Assembly: GCA_033807775.1 (NCBI GenBank)
Contig: CM066315.1
Coordinates: 58,682,820 to 58,746,819 of the forward strand
Length of the DNA: 64,000 bases
Origin: Saussurea involucrata
Taxonomy: Eukaryota; Streptophyta; Magnoliopsida; Asterales; Asteraceae
Direction of reading: 5' to 3'
Notes under the pieces: generated by a model
The model's input: only the letters and a program-made list of their open reading frames with translations
Database searches by the model: none
What the model was told of the DNA's origin: nothing
In this document: positions 41,736-52,983 of the stretch, piece after piece
Position numbering within the stretch: position 1 is the first letter of the stretch
How the letters are laid out: the number at the start of each line of letters is the position of its first letter
Made by a program: the position numbers and the translations under genes

Positions 41736-42618
41736 CGATTTAGCTTGATTATATATTTTAATTGGTCTGAGATTTTGGAACTTAAACAGTTTACATTTGC
41801 ATATGACATGATGATTATTATGTTGAGATCGTAGTATGTGCTTAGAGCAACCATTTCATTGGTGTATCAATGTGTTCTATTTTGCATGTTTATAAACTTC
41901 CTTTGAATACTAGTTTATTCAAAAATCTCCATAGTCGTTTATTCTCCAAAGGAAGGGAGTAATAAATTAAGACTGATATGAGGTGTGAGTTGATTATCCA
42001 TAGAGATGGATATAGCATTGGATGCAACTACACTCATGTGAACTTGATAGAGATCAAGTTTTGGAGCGACCAACACTTAGAGATTACTTCATGGTTCCTG
42101 TCACAAGTAATTCTAAGATGGTAATATCTTTTATCCTAGAGTGGAGATGCATGAGACTCCTGACACGAAGTCGGTTATGTTTTGACCATTCTCCAACGTT
42201 ATCCGTAACTGGCATCTATAAAGGGACTGATCAAATATAGCAAGATTAGTAGGGAGGTCTATGTAGTCAAAATAATTTGTTCCTTTTGCTTCATGGTAAA
42301 AGTGATATCCATGGGCCCCTCAATGATTTGGTGCTGACACTTGAATGTATGGCCATACTCAGACTGAATTGATACAAGATCAATTTTGCAGTCTATTTTA
42401 GGACACCGCAAATTTCTATTGAGAAACATAATATTGAACGATCTGAAGATTGATACTATACCATGTCTCGCGTTCATACGGATATCTAGAACAAAAGGAT
42501 ATTTGATCACTTTCCTATAGGACTATTTCATACCTTCGGGTTTTGATTACAGAAATAGTGTCTTGAATGACACACATGTGCCATTATATAGTTATTGTGT
42601 CAAGTGCAAGTGGGAGTC
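41736..42618 (+). other. 3' non-coding region of G with polypurine tract
   Basis: No gene supported. Ends caagtgggagtc directly before the LTR; copia elements commonly have aagtgggag there. Confidence 0.65.
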
Positions 42619-43293
42619 TGTTGGAGATATGCCCATTGACACAAAATAATTATTATTGGCATTTTCCAATTCGGTCGCACACAAAGTCCAAACCAAGTTG
42701 CAAGAATTATTTGATTAGAGGGGAAAGTTTGTTAAACATCATAAGTGATGGTTTAACTAAAAACTAGAGGAAAAGATGAGGGACCATTTTGTAAATTGAA
42801 GGAAACACAATTTTAAAGGGTGTAATGATTATGGATACTTACACACTTCATTCTTTTGCATGTTCTAGAAGCAATCATTATGGAGAGTTTTACACTCCAC
42901 ATTCTATCCTCTCTTTAAAAGGGAAAATCCATCCCTCCCCTATCCTCTCTCTAACCTACGGCCACACACACACACACAAGTGTGTGTTGCATGCGAAAGT
43001 GAGAAGCGTTTTCTTCTCAAAAAGCCTTAAAAATATACTTCTTCTTTCTCTCAAAAGGGTTCTTGGTGAGAAGGATTTCTTGCAAGCATTTGGAGCTTTG
43101 TGTGTGCACTTGATAGAGGGATTCTCCTTTGGATCCTCCAAAGTCATCAAGGGTATGTTTTTATAACTTCATCTTTTAAGTTGCTAGTAACTCTTGTACA
43201 ATGGATCCTCTCTTTGAAGAAGAAGTTTTTTTGTTTATAATTATAAGCTTCCGTTGCATGTGTTTTTGTTTGGTAAAACCTCTTCTTCCAACA
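42619..43293 (+). repeat. 3' LTR of element G
   Basis: 675 bp partner of 35870-36550, ending CTTCTTCCAACA. Confidence 0.93.
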
Positions 43294-43298
43294 CTTTT

Positions 43299-43914
43299 GT
43301 TCATTAATGCAGGTCTACGAGCATTCATGGTGCAAACGGCCAGAAATGGACAAGTCATCAATGGCATTTAAAGCCCGACAACAGTTACAAAGCAAGCCAT
43401 TAAGGCTCATTTAATGACCAGCGAAAGCTATAAAAGGACCTGCTCCACAACCGGAAAATCTAATCTGATTCAGTCTACTCCATCTCCTTTCTGATCAACC
43501 GCATATCGAAAAACACAGCAATTTACAGAGCATTCGAACGAACATCATTGACGCAAGCTTCGCACGACCATAGTTCGAACCGCACGACAGTATAGTTTTT
43601 CGCACGATTTACACACGACACTCGATTTTTACACACGACTAAGTTTATTTTTACATTCATTTGTAATCTGTTGTACACAAAACACCTATAACACAAGGAT
43701 TTTCACCCCAGTTTGGTGACTATAGTGCACCGTCGACTCTCACAAGTCGATCGCGGTTTTTTCCCTCGTTTTGGGGTTTTCTGCGTCACCAAATCTTATG
43801 ACTTGTTTACATTTTCCTTGCAATTGTGTTGCTTGGTCTTGACATACATTTCTTTAGTTGTTAAATTCCACATCAACCTTAAGTTGTTCTTTTGGGCGAT
43901 TTTTGCCATTAACA
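43299..43914 (+). repeat. 3' LTR of B, second part
   Basis: Continues the LTR from gttcattaatgcagg to GCCATTAACA. Together with 35649-35869 it gives 837 bp against 838 in the 5' LTR. Confidence 0.93.
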
Positions 43915-45689
43915 TGCAGTAGCTATGTGATTTCATGAGAGTTTTGATGACCCGTGTAGGAACGAAGCAGTTGGCACAACCGAAGTAGGTGCCTCGAGTA
44001 TATCGACCTGTAAGGGATTGTACCTTGTCGTGGAATGATTTTTGTGGAGCTCACAACGGATTGTCTAGGAACGTATATTTTGAGCAAGTACGGGAAATCG
44101 TGAGTGGTGGTTTGTCTAAATTCAGAGACAGGCAAGTCGTGAGACAAACTTGGTTATTTATGAACTTATATGGAAATGAAAGCGACATTTTTATGTGTGC
44201 AAATGACCGGGAGCACCTGGTCTGCGGTGTGAAGTTGTGGGTGGAGATTGTGTGGATAAATTAGTGATATCCTTTGCCAAGGTAGTTGTGGAAGACAATG
44301 TTATAGTGATGTGTTGTAAAGACTGATAAACACAGATGGAAGTCTTTTCGGAGGTTGTGGATGAGAGTACGAAGTATTAAGCATGTAGTTGGGATGCATG
44401 GTTTGTAAGTTGGGGTTATGATATATGGTTATTGTCAGAATAAATCGGTGGTTGGTGGTTGCCCAAAAGAGGAACCATGTGCTTTTAGTGGCATGAGTCA
44501 CTGAGTGAGTTCATGTTGGGATCACTAAAAGATCGATGAAGATATTGGATTGGTTAGTTTACGAAGTGACATAGTCGATATGGGATCCTTGAGGAATGTG
44601 AATTTCTCTTGGTGCACAAAGAAATTCTGGTGAGTATGTTGACTCTGTTTGGGAAACGAGAAACGTGTGGTGTTGTTGATAATTGAATGATATTTCAGGA
44701 AGACTTAGTTGATTATCTCGAATTAGAATGGTGATGAAACCGTTGGTTGGGCTTAGTAACGCAAAATTTTGTGGCATCGGGAATGGAGTGGATGTTGATA
44801 GGTGAAGCAATGTTTTAAACGGATTTTGGATTTTGGTGTATGTCTTGGTTAAAGTGTGGAGAGACTCGTATGAGTCAATAAGTCTTTCCTTGAAAGGACG
44901 TGACCTATGCCTTCGAAAAGGCATCGTATAAGTGGTTGTACGGGACACTCAAAGTGTAAGACCGTCAGATCTGAATAAGTGTTAAAAATGTGGATGTTCC
45001 AAAGTGAACAGGTTATTCAACAGTGTATTTGGAATAGTGTTGTGTGAGCATGGTCACTCCTGTCGGTTGGGCGAGTGAACTAAGATTCATTCCTTATTTG
45101 GTCGGACGCTTGATGGATACAGTGAAAGTGTGGATGTAAATCTTCAAGGTGATTTATTCCTTACCCCGGATGGTGGATTATGGAGGTCTCCTACAAGTGT
45201 GGAATGTTGGCGTGTTTGGTTAACAATGTTGGGATGCAGTCAACGTGTCTTGGGGAAAGAAAATACTTTTGTGTTAGACGCGTGTCGTGGTGGGAAGTCA
45301 AAATTCAAGGTTGACCTGGTGCCAAGATTGGTGAATTGGGTGGCTGCTTACTTTAGTAAAGGATTCATGTCGTTGTAGCATGAACTCGGTGAAAGTCCTT
45401 CTTTAAGGAAGTGAAAATGTTTGTGAAAGTCGTGATGAGACGCGTTTTAAAACCGTGAGTCCAGGTGTGTGGACAAAGTAGACAATATCTGGTACGGTTG
45501 ACCTGGGATGTTACATTTATATGTGGCATAAATGGTCGGAAGGGCTACAAGTACATTATGTGAATATTCCTAGCCTAAGAAAGTTGTAGTCTTGGACAGA
45601 AATGCTTGGAAGATCAATTGGAACCAAAGCTGTTAAATTTGGAAGTGCAAATCGTGAAACCTAAGGTTGGGGGGTCGGTTTGATGCCAA

Positions 45690-45945
45690 AGATATTGGCT
45701 TGGTTTGGTTTGGCTTGGTTTGTTTTGGCTTGGCTTGTTTTGGCTTGGCTTGGCTTGGATTGGTTTGGTTTGTCTTGGTTTGGTTTGGCTTGGTTTGGCT
45801 TGGCTTGGTTTGGCTTGGTTTATTTTGGTTTGACTTGGTTTGCTTTGGCTTGGCTTGGCTTGGCTTGGTTTGGTTTGGTTTGGTTTGGCTTGGCTTGGCT
45901 TGGTTTGGCTTGGTTGGCTTGGTTTGATTTGGTTTAGATGTTTGA
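45690..45945 (+). repeat. (TTTGG/CTTGG)n pentanucleotide repeat, ~250 bp
   Basis: Continuous tandem ttggn units with n mostly t or c. It opens long Lys/Pro/Asn/Gln/Thr and Trp/Phe/Gly/Leu ORFs on both strands, which are not genes. A-prime has no such tract. Confidence 0.97.
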
Positions 45946-46139
45946 TTGGGGAAGTGTTGAAAGAAAAGAGGGTTGAGTTGAGTCGATATTATTTTGGTAT
46001 ACGGATTTAGGGATTGGCATATGGATTGGATATGTTTAACGGACATGTGGGAGGTCGTTTTGCATTTCACGCCTCTATCTTGAAGAACGTTGGTTTAAAG
46101 CTAGTGGGGTTGTGTCTTTGTAAGTTATGCGAGTAGACG

Positions 46140-46330
46140 GGAAGTTAATGAAATCCAAATCGACCATCGACCGTAAAGTTTAGGAACAAAATACTAAAGA
46201 GGTTAGTCACGAGAAGATTCAGTGGCGATTCCATAAAGGATAAGTGATAACATGGGAAATGGAGTCTGAGGTGAGGGTCAAGTACCCGCATCTTGTGACC
46301 AAGGAATTCCGAGGACGGAATTCTTTTAAG
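46140..46330 (+). pseudogene. Chromodomain relic at the 3' end of A
   Basis: Translation gives KIQWRFHKG, a stop, then WEMESEVRVKYPHL, the chromodomain tail (VKVQWR...E.EMR..YP.L) of chromoviruses, followed by the polypurine tract. Broken by stops. Confidence 0.75.
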
Positions 46331-46340
46331 GGGGAGGTGT

Positions 46341-47827
46341 TGTAAAATGAAAGGTGGTAACTTGAGGGGCTGAAATGTAAAATGATAGAAGTATATAAAG
46401 GGATCAAATCCCTAATTTCTTATTCATTCTGGGGTTTGCGGCTATTCAGAAGAGAAGGAGAAGAGCAAAGAATTATTCATCAAGAGGTAATCATTTCATC
46501 AATTTTCTCTTTCTTTGTGTACTAAATCAGTTTCTACGGTTGGGCTGTTACACTAAAGGAAAATCTCCATTTCTTCACTGTTTCTTTTCCTCATAGTCCG
46601 ATAAGAAGAGTTTGGGTGATTTTCGATTAATAAAGTGTTTCAATCAGGACTATTTTAATGTATACACTTGTTGTTATGAGCCCATAAGGTTGAGTTTGGA
46701 TTAAGGCAAGAAAACCAGTTGTGCAGTCGATTTAGGATATGTTGAGGTTTTGCAGTTCGCAACTTCCGGAAATCGCCGGGTTCGGACAACTCGGATTTCC
46801 TGGACTGAGGTTTTCCGGGTGTGACTTCTGGATAAAAGTTCCGGGCATGGGGTTTCCGGGAGTGGGTTCCGGATACCCGATTTCCGGATAGGAGAGTCCG
46901 GATTAGCGAGTTTTCTGGAAAAGTGGGGTTTCCGGGTAGTTTTTCCTCAGGCTATGAATCCTTCGGCCATGAGTCCTGATCTTGGGTTGTTGTTGTTGCT
47001 AAATATAGGTATTCGTATTGATTAGCCGGAGTGAGGTGCGTGTGCTTCTAATCTCGATAATCAGGTGAGTTCCCTTGTACTCTTTTATGAATGATTAAAT
47101 TGAACTCGTTTTCAATATCTGATGATGGTTACACGATTTTGATACGCACACGAAATGAGTTATGTTGTTTTATTAATGCAAGCATGTTTTACCGTATCTT
47201 CATGAATTATATGCTTTCATGATTATATACTATTATGTGGAGTCGGGTTGCACAGTGGGGCTGATGGTACCTTGGATCATTGAGGATCCTTGGCGTGTGG
47301 TTGAACTGTGTGCCTTGAATCCGTTTCTCGCGCACACGGTAGTGGAATCTACTGGGGTGTCGTTGGGATCTACTGGGGGCCTTGAGTGAGGACATCACGT
47401 GGAGGTGATGGGTGTGGAGACCACTGTGCAATTACCCTTGTATGTGGAGGGTATTTATGCTTAACTGTTATTTAATTTATTATTGTAACAATTATGTGAT
47501 TTAAAGATGAGACTGTGTTAAACTGTTTTTGAGAGGGAATTCACTAGACCAAATGGTCTAACCCTCGCTTTTCAAAACTAAAACCATTTTCAGGAAAGTG
47601 GATTTGTGATGTTACTTCATAAGGGAAGGAGAAGCTTTGAAAGCTTAGAGGCAGGGGATAGCAGATCTAGAGCACTATAGTAGCATGCGTAGCTTTAGAC
47701 ATCTCGGCTGTGGAAGTGTGTTTCCGCTGCTGTGAATTTTGTAAACTCTCATTATATTGTGATGTATTGGGACCCGTTTTGGGATTTTTACCTATGATAT
47801 TGATAGTTGAGATTTTGGGTTGTTACA
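46341..47827 (+). repeat. 3' LTR of element A
   Basis: Starts tgtaaaatgaaagg (a block of about 50 bp after TGTAA is lost relative to the 5' LTR) and ends GGTTGTTACA. TATA at 46392-46400, CCGG-rich tract at about 46760-46930, perfect hairpin tagacca-aa-tggtcta at 47545-47560. Confidence 0.9.
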
Positions 47828-48048
47828 ATTTTTAAAAAAATTATAAAATAATGATAGTTTAATATTATTGGTGGAAAATGAATAAAAAATGAATTTCTCT
47901 CACCTCCATCAAGTTTTAGAGAATTATCTAAACTTAGAGGTTTTTCTTGTTTTCTCTATTTTAGAGAACAAGATAAAGAAGTTGTCGGAGCTAAATAGAA
48001 AACAAAACCTCAATTTTCTCTATTTTAGAGAAGTTGTTGGAGATGCTC
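47828..48048. mobile_element. Tourist-like MITE, right part
   Basis: Continues the MITE interrupted by A. Rich in ttttctctattttagagaa-type inverted words; ends tgttggagatgctc before TTA (48049-48051). Confidence 0.75.
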
Positions 48049-48051
48049 TTA

Positions 48052-48949
48052 ATCTTCTCTTCACACACATAAATAATAAAAACCTATCTTTTACATTTTT
48101 AATGTATAATTTAACTGATTGAGAAATAAATAAGTGTGCATATTGCAACATCCCATTTTTATATATTTTCATTTGCCTTGTAAGTTTGTTACTATGTGTA
48201 AGTCAAGCTCAAGCTTGTATAACTTAAATGCCAAGATTTGGCTCAATTGCTACGGATTTTTATAGGTTTGTGTAAACTTGAATATTTTGTTTTTTTGTTT
48301 TTTAGTGTTTGTACTTTGTATAAGTTTGAGTTTTAAACAAGGATACGATCTCATAGAATCGAACTCATATTGTATTATGTTTGACAAACTTGGTATATTG
48401 GTTGAGAATCTAACTATTGAGTTTTAGCTGTTAACTATTTTCATGATAAATTAGTAATATTTAGTAAATAATAGTTGATAAGTAGACGGTAATGTAAATA
48501 AATCTGACATACTGAAAACTTAATAGGAAAAAAATGACATATTTGGGAAAAAATTAAACTCATGCAAATCTACTTGAAGTAGTTTTAAATAAAATTGGCT
48601 TATAAACAACTTTATGCCTAACTAGATGACACTTTGCCAATAACTTTTAAAAGTAAAATAGTTTATAGTTGTCATATTCGAAATTTAATCATATTTCATT
48701 CCGATTCCTTCAAAATCAAATTTCTTTGAAGAATTCTAATTCCATCAAATTTCATTTTGTGAACCAAACACCCCTTTTAGGTGACATTTGGTTCGTTAGC
48801 ATCTGATGGAATTTGAAGAAACTGGAACGGTCTGGTAAGGAATTTAAATTCCACATATGCTGGAACGTAAATTCCTTGGACTCTAGCAAGGAATTCTGAT
48901 TCCTTCATCTCATCTTTTAAGAAAACTCCAATGCTCTTAATAAAAGATG
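48052..48949. other. Unassigned AT-rich DNA with a head-to-head inverted repeat
   Basis: No gene supported. At about 48700-48850 two arms of roughly 70 bp face each other around 48772: tttgatggaattag...ggtttggttcac against catttggttcg...gatggaatttgaag. They could be the ends of two small hAT-type elements. Confidence 0.45.
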
Positions 48950-48957
48950 ACTTCAAT

Positions 48958-49328
48958 CAGTGGCAGATCCAGAATTTTTTTTTAATAGTGAGGACACTTT
49001 TAAGGTAGGTTAAAGATCCGAAAAATCGTTCAATGTGTTTTTGGCCTAATTCTACGGTTTCGATATATTTTTGAAGTTTTTCGGTTGATTTTAAGTTTTT
49101 TGTCGATTTCGAGAGACTTTTTCAATCTTTTGGTTGATTTAAAAAAAATTGGTTTTTGGTTGATTTTAAGGTACTTTCTTTGATTTTTTGGTTAGTGGGG
49201 GGAAATGCAAAAACTCACTGAGGAGAACCGTGATAGAACGTAATTTTTTTTAAGCTTGAAAAATCAAATTTTTTTTTGTTTTAATGGGGGGATGGGCCCC
49301 CACCTTTATTAAGCTCCATCTGCCCCAG
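48958..49328. mobile_element. hAT-type MITE, 371 bp
   Basis: Ends cagtggcagat / atctgccccag (inverted, one or two mismatches), flanked by an exact 8-bp duplication acttcaat (48950-48957, 49329-49336). An 8-bp duplication with CAG-starting TIRs is the hAT signature. No transposase. Confidence 0.8.
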
Positions 49329-49336
49329 ACTTCAAT

Positions 49337-50057
49337 TGTAACAACCCGAAAACCAACAATAACATAAATATAGCATTACAACCAAAATAGCCTCTATTAA
49401 ACAAAATACATTCTACTCAACTCAAAATTTGCAACGGAGAAAACACTTCCACAACTGAGATTTACTAACACCCATCGGTGATTACTAGCCCTTCGTTATG
49501 CCATGCCTCATCTACAACATCATATCTTCTCTTTCTTTTAGACAAACTTCCGACTAAACTCTTAACCTGGAAAATGTTTTAAGTTTTGAAAATCGAGGGT
49601 TAGAGCATGAGGTCTAGTGAGCTCCTTCAAGTAACAAACATCGTGCCACAAATATCATTTGAAATAGTTTATAAGCATTCATAAACAAGTCACACCTTTT
49701 TAATATAATAAACGCACTTACGACACATGGTGATGGCACACGCTATAGTCACGTACACATGTGACAACGTGTTTGGGCACACACCCGCCCTTTTAAATGC
49801 CACACCTTTCATGTATATTTAAAGCAATGTGAAAACATGCAATTCATTCATCATCACGTATATTTAAAGTTCGTACGTCAACAAAACTAGTTTAGAAAGA
49901 CTCACCCGTCGTCCTCGCTTAGTTCTTTCTCGATTGAGCTAATTATCCTTTAACCGCACACCTAATTTTCAATCCAACACACAAGAGTGATAAGTCACTC
50001 AATCATCCCACATAGGTTGACTCTCAATTCCCGAGACTCTCTAATCGACACCTCTAC
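49337..50057 (-). mobile_element. Truncated chromovirus LTR (L), minus strand
   Basis: Starts TGTAACAACCCG exactly at the end of the hAT duplication. Carries the LTR hairpin tagagcatgaggtcta at 49601-49616 in minus orientation. Cut at 50057 by another LTR start. Confidence 0.6.
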
Positions 50058-50159
50058 TGTAACAACCCAACTCAAAATAAAGCTTAATCAACAAGAATTA
50101 AACAACTCGCCAAAACGACTCCAAAATACTATAAAAACATACGAATACATAACAAGGTT
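50058..50159 (-). mobile_element. Truncated LTR end (K), minus strand
   Basis: Starts TGTAACAACCCAACTC and is interrupted after 102 bp by H. The sequence aggtt (50155-50159) would be the target of H, but the other copy is not found on the right. Confidence 0.5.
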
Positions 50160-51653
50160 TGTAACAACCCACACAAATCTAACCAAAGCATAGGTCCATT
50201 AAATTAATTCAAAATTGCCAAACATGGCCCACACATCACAATATCAAAATTTCAACATATGGGCTCGCGGAATTAACTCTAGATACAGCTGAGAAATCTA
50301 TACTAAATAATAAATAAAGGGAAGGTCTTCTACGCCACTTAGACACAAGCTCCAGCTCACATCTTATCCTTACCCTTAGACGAGCTCTCTAAAACCTGGT
50401 TACCTGAAAAGGGGTTTTAGAATGAAAAACGAGGATTAGACCACAAGGTCTAGTGAGATCCCTCAAATATCAACTTTTGCAACACGCATAACATTTTTAT
50501 AAGAGTTCACGGGAAATAGTAAACAAATTATACCCTTGACAGTTACAACGAAACACATGCATACCGATATTCCACGCTTGGTCATGTTCACACCTGTTAG
50601 GGCACACACCCGCCCTTAGAACTAGATGGAATTTGATCAATCATTCTGTATGGGACACACTCCCCATAATAACCATAATATCATCTCTTCATACAGATTT
50701 AAAACCACGTAAAAACACACAGTTCAATATATGAATGAACAAGCAACCAAATAAAGTATTGCTAAGCTTCGATTTAGATAAAACTCACCTGATCTGATGT
50801 CCCGCTAATATGGAAACTGCTAACCTCTATTCACACCTACAATTACATCCGACACAAAAGAGTAGATAAGTCCCTCGACCCTCTACGCACTCTCAAATTT
50901 CCATGTTAACCGAAAGTCCCGAACTAGATGAAATCCGGATTCCGGATCCTCTTTCCGGACTCTATCCGCTTTCCGACACCTCATGGATTCCATTCCGGTA
51001 TCCGGTACTTCCCGGACTTCCGGTATCCGGTACCCACACTTCCAGATCCCAATCCGGTATCCGGACTCGCCACTCCCGGATTTTAATCCGGTATCCGGAC
51101 TCGCCACTTCTTTATTCTATACCGGAATGTGCGACTTCCAGACAAGAAGGTTTTATCGCACTGACATTCCCCATAGCACCAAACTGGTCGACTCAAAATC
51201 GAGTAAAAACTACGACAACGGGAAGCCAACAATGCTAACGATAAGCGAGCATTAGCCTTTAATTTCCCATACCAATTTGGTTGGGACAAAGCACTCAGCT
51301 CGATTTTCTCGCATTCAAGAGAACACACCAGCTAAAGATTTCCAAAACCAAAAACCCCAATATTCCAAATCCACACCAAGGTTCCAACATTACACTACCG
51401 ATTAAGGGGAAGGAATTTACCTCAACTAGAGTGATGATTCTCCTTCCTAGCTTTGATTCTCCAATGATTTCTTCAAGACAAGGTTTCTCCCAATTCGCAC
51501 AGTAGCCGCACACACTGATTTTGATGAAAATAGGGTTAATAGGGTGTTTGCCCTTATTTATACTCATCACACAAGAACACTAAACTCTTGCTTTTTTACA
51601 CTTTGGCCACCAAACTTCATTTTATTTATTACACCCTAAACTGGGTTATTACA
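50160..51653 (-). repeat. 3' LTR of element H
   Basis: 1494 bp. TATA tataaataag on the element strand (51553-51562), CCGG-rich tract at about 50928-51140 with a 34-bp unit, hairpin tagacc-acaa-ggtcta at 50437-50452. Confidence 0.92.
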
Positions 51654-51669
51654 ACATCCTCCCCTCAAA

Positions 51670-52983
51670 AGAATTCCGTCCCCGGATTCCATCTTCGAAC
51701 AATCGAGGGAAACGGGTCCTCATATTCGATTCCACCTCCCAAGTTTCTTCTTGCACCTTATGGAAGCGTCACTGAACTTTCACTAGCGAGATTTCTTTAT
51801 TCCTCAACTTCCTCACTTTGCGATCTACGATCGCCAACGGTTCCTCAACATAATTTAACTTCTCATCCACACGAATGTCTTCCAATGGCACTGCTATACT
51901 TTCTTCGGTTAGACACTTCCTTAAATTCGACACATGAAAGGTCGAATGAACTCCTCGTAGCTCCTCGGGCAACTTCAACTTATATGCCACCTCACCTACA
52001 TGCTCGGTGATGGCGAACGGTCCGACATACCTAGGCCTTAGCTTCCCTCTCTTCCCAAATCGTACGACGCCTTTCCACGGTGACACCTTGAGCATCACCT
52101 TGTCCCCCACCATGAACTCAATCGGTTTCCTTCTTTTATTTGCATACGTCTTTTGGCAGTCCTGAGCCACCTTTAACTTCTCCCTCATCACACTAATCTT
52201 ATCGGCAGTTAACTGCACGATCTCCGGTGCTGCCAACTGCTTCTCTCCCACTTTATTCCAACACAACGACGTTCTGCACTTACGCCCATACAAGGCCTCA
52301 AATGGTGCTGCTTGAAGACTGGCGTGATAACTACTGTTATACAAGAATTCAATCAACGGCATATGAGATTCCCACGAGCCCTTGAAGTCTATTACACAAG
52401 CACGCAACATATCTTCCAAAGTCTGTATAGTTCTCTCGCTTTGTCCATCCGTCTGAGGGTGATAGGCAGTGCTCATCAAAAGCTGCGTACCTAACACCCT
52501 TTGAAGACTCCTCCAAAAAGACGACGTGAAGCGACTATCACGGTCAGAGACTATGGAGGACGGCACTCCATGCCTCGTCACTACTTCATTGACATATAAC
52601 CTCGCCAACTTTTCTAACGAATCATTCTCCCGAATAGGTAGAAAGTGAGCCGACTTGGTGAGACGGTAAACTATCACCCATATGGCATCATACCCCTTCG
52701 GGGTCCTTGGTAGCTTCGTGACAAAGTCCATCGTGATACAGTCCCACTTCCACACCGGTACCTCTAAGGGTTGCATTTCCCCGTAAGATCTTTGATGTTC
52801 AGCCTTGACCTTTAAACAAGTCATACACCTCTCAACAAAGTAAGCGACGTCCTTCATCAACCCCGGCCACCAATACATTTGCCTCAGATCTCGGTACATC
52901 TTATTGGTTCCAGGATGTACCAAATATCACGATTTATGTGCCTCTTCCAAAATGCGCTCCCGCAATCCTCCCAACTTAGGAAC
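51670..52983 (-). pseudogene. Integrase and chromodomain of H
   Basis: Zinc region: EEAHKS, a stop (TGA), YLVHPGTNKMYRDLRQMYWW, then CMTCLKVKAEHQ (H-H-C-C). Catalytic core: ITMDFVTKLP (D), SIVSDRDSRFTSSFW (D), AYHPQTDGQSERTIQTLED (E). C-terminal GPFAITEHVGEVAYKLKLP and the SNLRKCL block, then a TGA where Trp is expected (KVQ-stop-RFHK), and a chromodomain WEVESNMRTRFPRLFEDG. Open from 52923 to 51769. Integrase inserts the cDNA, and the chromodomain guides it to heterochromatin (family knowledge). Two nonsense changes fit C-to-T or G-to-A decay. Confidence 0.92.

Larger units (their letters stand above)
35870..43293 (+). mobile_element. Element G: Ty1-copia retrotransposon (Angela/Tork-like ends)
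   Basis: LTRs 35870-36550 and 42619-43293; exact duplication ctttt (35865-35869, 43294-43298). The LTR start TGTTGGAGATATGCCC recalls Angela/Tork-type elements. Domain order gag, protease, integrase, reverse transcriptase is copia. Coding is broken by several stops and frameshifts and a deletion covering the end of RT and most of RNase H. The LTRs differ by roughly 3%. Confidence 0.93.
10202..43914 (+). mobile_element. Element B: Tat-like Ty3-gypsy, gag-protease plus antisense gene
   Basis: LTRs at 10202-11039 and at 35649-35869 + 43299-43914 are about 95% identical by eye, and both ends carry the exact duplication tgcag (10197-10201, 43915-43919). Sense coding is gag and aspartic protease only; no reverse transcriptase, RNase H or integrase is seen anywhere in its sequence. 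A spliced gene lies on the opposite strand between the spacer and the 3' LTR. B is split by F, D and G. Tat/Retand-type lineage is inferred from the gag zinc knuckle (C-x2-H-x4-H), the DGGSSAN protease and the antisense gene. Confidence 0.9.
43920..46340 (+). other. Interior of A, right part, mostly non-coding
   Basis: Resumes A after B. Blocks match A-prime (about 966-3500). It holds a long ttggn simple repeat and, at the end, a chromodomain relic and polypurine tract (cttttaagggggaggtgt, 46323-46340). No other gene supported. Confidence 0.7.
6592..47827 (+). mobile_element. Element A: Ty3-gypsy LTR element hosting the whole nest
   Basis: It is bounded by two similar LTRs (6592-8130 and 46341-47827), with an initiator-Met-type primer-binding site after the left one and a polypurine tract before the right one. 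The sequence attttt lies on both outer sides (6586-6591 and 47828-47833). Its own interior is only about 4.5 kb (8131-10201 and 43920-46340; tgcag is duplicated). The leader matches that of element H and the 3' end holds a chromodomain relic, so it is chromovirus-derived. No gag, protease or reverse transcriptase is recognised, making it a LARD-like non-autonomous element. Confidence 0.85.

Noticed and set aside
45633..46070. Long ORFs on both strands (Lys/Pro/Gln/Asn/Thr and Gly/Leu/Trp/Phe repeats)
   Set aside because: They are created by the ttggn simple repeat, which is open in several frames.
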